Shown in pieces: positions 32,495 to 33,967 of a DNA stretch of 33,967 bases; position 1 is the stretch's first letter; each line of letters begins with the position of its first letter. The DNA lies in the NCBI RefSeq assembly GCF_001295845.1, contig NZ_LJIC01000098.1, forward strand, positions 1-33,967. The letters are read 5' to 3'. Made by a program: the position numbers and the translations under genes. The stretch is from Rhodopseudomonas sp. AAP120. GTDB taxonomy: Bacteria; Pseudomonadota; Alphaproteobacteria; Rhizobiales; Xanthobacteraceae. The notes beneath the pieces were generated by a model. The model did no database searches, was not told the origin of the DNA, and saw nothing but the letters and a program-made list of their open reading frames with translations.

Positions 32495-32701
32495 GGGGTC
32501 TCTCTTACTGGACGCGGCGCGGATGTCCGCCGTGCTGAATTTCGGCACGCGAAACGTGCCGCGTTTATGCAGCAAACGCCAGAGCGCGCGGCGCATGGCG
32601 CTGCGCAACACGGATATTGAATTTCGCCCGGCGACCGCTAAGGTCCCGGCCAATCAAATGCAATGCGGGCGTCAAGCCCGCCCCGGTGGATGGGAGCCCC
32701 G

Positions 32702-33895
32702 ATGACCGACACCTCCGATCTCGAACACTTCCGCGCTGAGACCCGCGCCTGGCTCGAGGCCAATTGCCCGGCCGAAATGCGCAAGCCGATGCAGGGCGAC
32801 GAGGACAATTTCTGGGGCGGCCGCAACGCCAAGTTCGCCTCGGACGCCCAGAAGGTGTGGTTCGAGCGGATGCGCGACAAGGGCTGGACCGTGCCGGATT
32901 GGCCCACCCAATATGGTGGCGGCGGCCTCGACGGCGCGCGCCACAAGATTCTGCGCGAAGAGATGGCGGCGATCGGCGCGCGGCCGCCGCTGTCCTCCTT
33001 CGGCATCTGGATGCTCGGGCCGGCGCTCTTGAAATACGGCAACGAGGCGCAGAAGGCCGAGCACCTGCCCAAGATCGCGCGCGGCGAAATCCGCTGGTGC
33101 CAGGGCTATTCCGAGCCGAACGCCGGTTCTGATCTGGCCTCGTTGCAGACCCGCGCGGTGCCGGACGGCGACGACTTCATCATCAACGGCTCGAAGATCT
33201 GGACCTCCTACGCCAACTACGCGGACTGGATCTTCTGCCTGGTGCGCACCGATGCGTCGGCCAAGAAGCACGACGGCATCAGCTTCATCCTGTTCGACAT
33301 GACCTCGCCCGGTGTCACCACCAAGCCGATCCTGCTGATCTCCGGCAAGTCGCCGTTCTGCGAGACCTTCTTCGACAACGTTCGCGTGCCGCAGTCGCAT
33401 GTCGTCGGCACCATCAATCGCGGCTGGGATGTGGCCAAGTATCTGCTGCAGCACGAGCGCGCGATGATCTCCGGGATGGGCGGGCGCGACGGCGGCCGGC
33501 CGCTCGGCCAGGTCGCGGCGGGCTCGCTGGGCATCGATGAGCAGGGCAAGCTCGACGATCCGGTGCTGCGCGGCCAGATCGCGACGTTCGACATCGACGA
33601 GGCGGCGCTGGCCTGCGCGGCCGAGCGCGCGGTCGATCTCGCCAAGGCCGGGCAACTGCATCCGGCGTTCTCCTCGGCGATGAAGTACTACGGAACGGAG
33701 CTGAACAAGCGCCGCCACGAGATCCTGATGTCGGCCGGCGGCATCGACGCGCTGGAATGGGAAAGCGAGCGCAGCCACGATGGCGCCCGCGCTCGCGCCT
33801 GGCTGCGCACCAAGGCCAACTCGATCGAAGGCGGCACCAGCGAAGTCATGCTCGGCATCGTCGCCAAGCGCATCCTGGATCTGCCGGGGGCGTAA
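32702..33895 (+). CDS. Acyl-CoA dehydrogenase
   Basis: A protein of 397 residues. GGGAG before the ATG at 32702 supports this start. The N-terminal helical domain has WLEANCPAEMRK and WPTQYGGGGLDGARHKILREEMA. The FAD/substrate loop WCQGYSEPNAGSDLASLQTRA (132-152) is conserved, followed by INGSKIWTSYANYADWIFCLVRTD. The C-terminal domain ends ANSIEGGTSEVMLGIVAKRILDLPGA, the usual FAD-adenine-binding tail. It is a flavoprotein that forms a 2,3-double bond in an acyl-CoA and passes electrons to ETF. Chain length or ring preference cannot be told. It may work with acyl-CoA ligases such as the one at 3893-5443. It is divergent from the CMD-family gene. Confidence 0.94.
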   Translation: MTDTSDLEHFRAETRAWLEANCPAEMRKPMQGDEDNFWGGRNAKFASDAQKVWFERMRDKGWTVPDWPTQYGGGGLDGARHKILREEMAAIGARPPLSSFGIWMLGPALLKYGNEAQKAEHLPKIARGEIRWCQGYSEPNAGSDLASLQTRAVPDGDDFIINGSKIWTSYANYADWIFCLVRTDASAKKHDGISFILFDMTSPGVTTKPILLISGKSPFCETFFDNVRVPQSHVVGTINRGWDVAKYLLQHERAMISGMGGRDGGRPLGQVAAGSLGIDEQGKLDDPVLRGQIATFDIDEAALACAAERAVDLAKAGQLHPAFSSAMKYYGTELNKRRHEILMSAGGIDALEWESERSHDGARARAWLRTKANSIEGGTSEVMLGIVAKRILDLPGA

Positions 33896-33911
33896 GTACG
33901 CCTCTCCACGA

Positions 33912-33967
33912 GTCATTCCGGGGCGCGCGCAGCGCGAGCCCGGAATCCATAACCACCGCCAGGGGAT
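33912..33967. repeat. Class D intergenic element, copy 2, cut by the window end
   Basis: GTCATTCCGGGGCGCGCGC followed by AGCGCGAGCCCGGAATCCATAA matches the left end of the element at 31118. The right part lies outside the window. It follows the acyl-CoA dehydrogenase stop codon by 16 bp. Confidence 0.8.

Overview
The window looks like chromosomal DNA of a GC-rich alphaproteobacterium of the Bradyrhizobium/Rhodopseudomonas group, most likely Rhodopseudomonas or a close relative. This is inferred from family content: a DUF3551 secreted protein, stand-alone Liv-type and Bug-type solute-binding proteins, CoA-ligase and acyl-CoA dehydrogenase genes, an Omp25-like barrel, and many intergenic palindromic repeats. 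No phage, integrase, transposase, rRNA, tRNA or CRISPR array was seen.

Layout. 1-1453: the end of a Bug/TctC-type binding protein, a MerR regulator diverging from an EthD-domain gene across a perfect operator-like palindrome, and a small DUF3551 protein. 1438-6753 (minus strand): an FmdB-type zinc ribbon protein, RecQ helicase, an AMP-forming acyl-CoA synthetase and a GTG-started iron-alcohol-dehydrogenase-family protein. 6967-9340 (plus): methylthioadenosine salvage genes mtnP and mtnA, separated by two overlapping small membrane-protein genes of clearly lower GC. 9663-12422: a small membrane protein, then an operon of a His-rich PepSY protein, an OmpR-type response regulator and a PhoQ-like sensor kinase, with genes overlapping by 1 to 4 nt. 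12701-17646: htpG, a double-barrel outer membrane protein whose second half carries omptin-like catalytic motifs, and a Liv-type binding protein with a strong terminator.

17899-22561 (minus): a MAPEG protein, then a translationally coupled ABC ATPase / FtsX-type permease / Tat-exported AttH-CrtC-like protein cassette. 22807-25407: an MFS transporter (TTG start) converging on another Liv-type binding protein. 25703-26370: two small hypothetical genes. 26418-28923 (minus): a complete cobalamin unit of promoter, B12 riboswitch, BtuB-like TonB receptor and intrinsic terminator. 29036-33895: a DUF938 methyltransferase, a second MFS transporter, a VOC dioxygenase-like protein, a carboxymuconolactone-decarboxylase-family protein and an acyl-CoA dehydrogenase.

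Most of the window is ordinary core and accessory metabolism. The parts most worth a second look are the omptin-type barrel fusion and the 14-bp perfect hairpin in front of it, the low-GC small-membrane-protein pair inside the methionine-salvage locus, the MerR palindrome, and the six classes of intergenic palindromic elements that fill many of the larger gaps.
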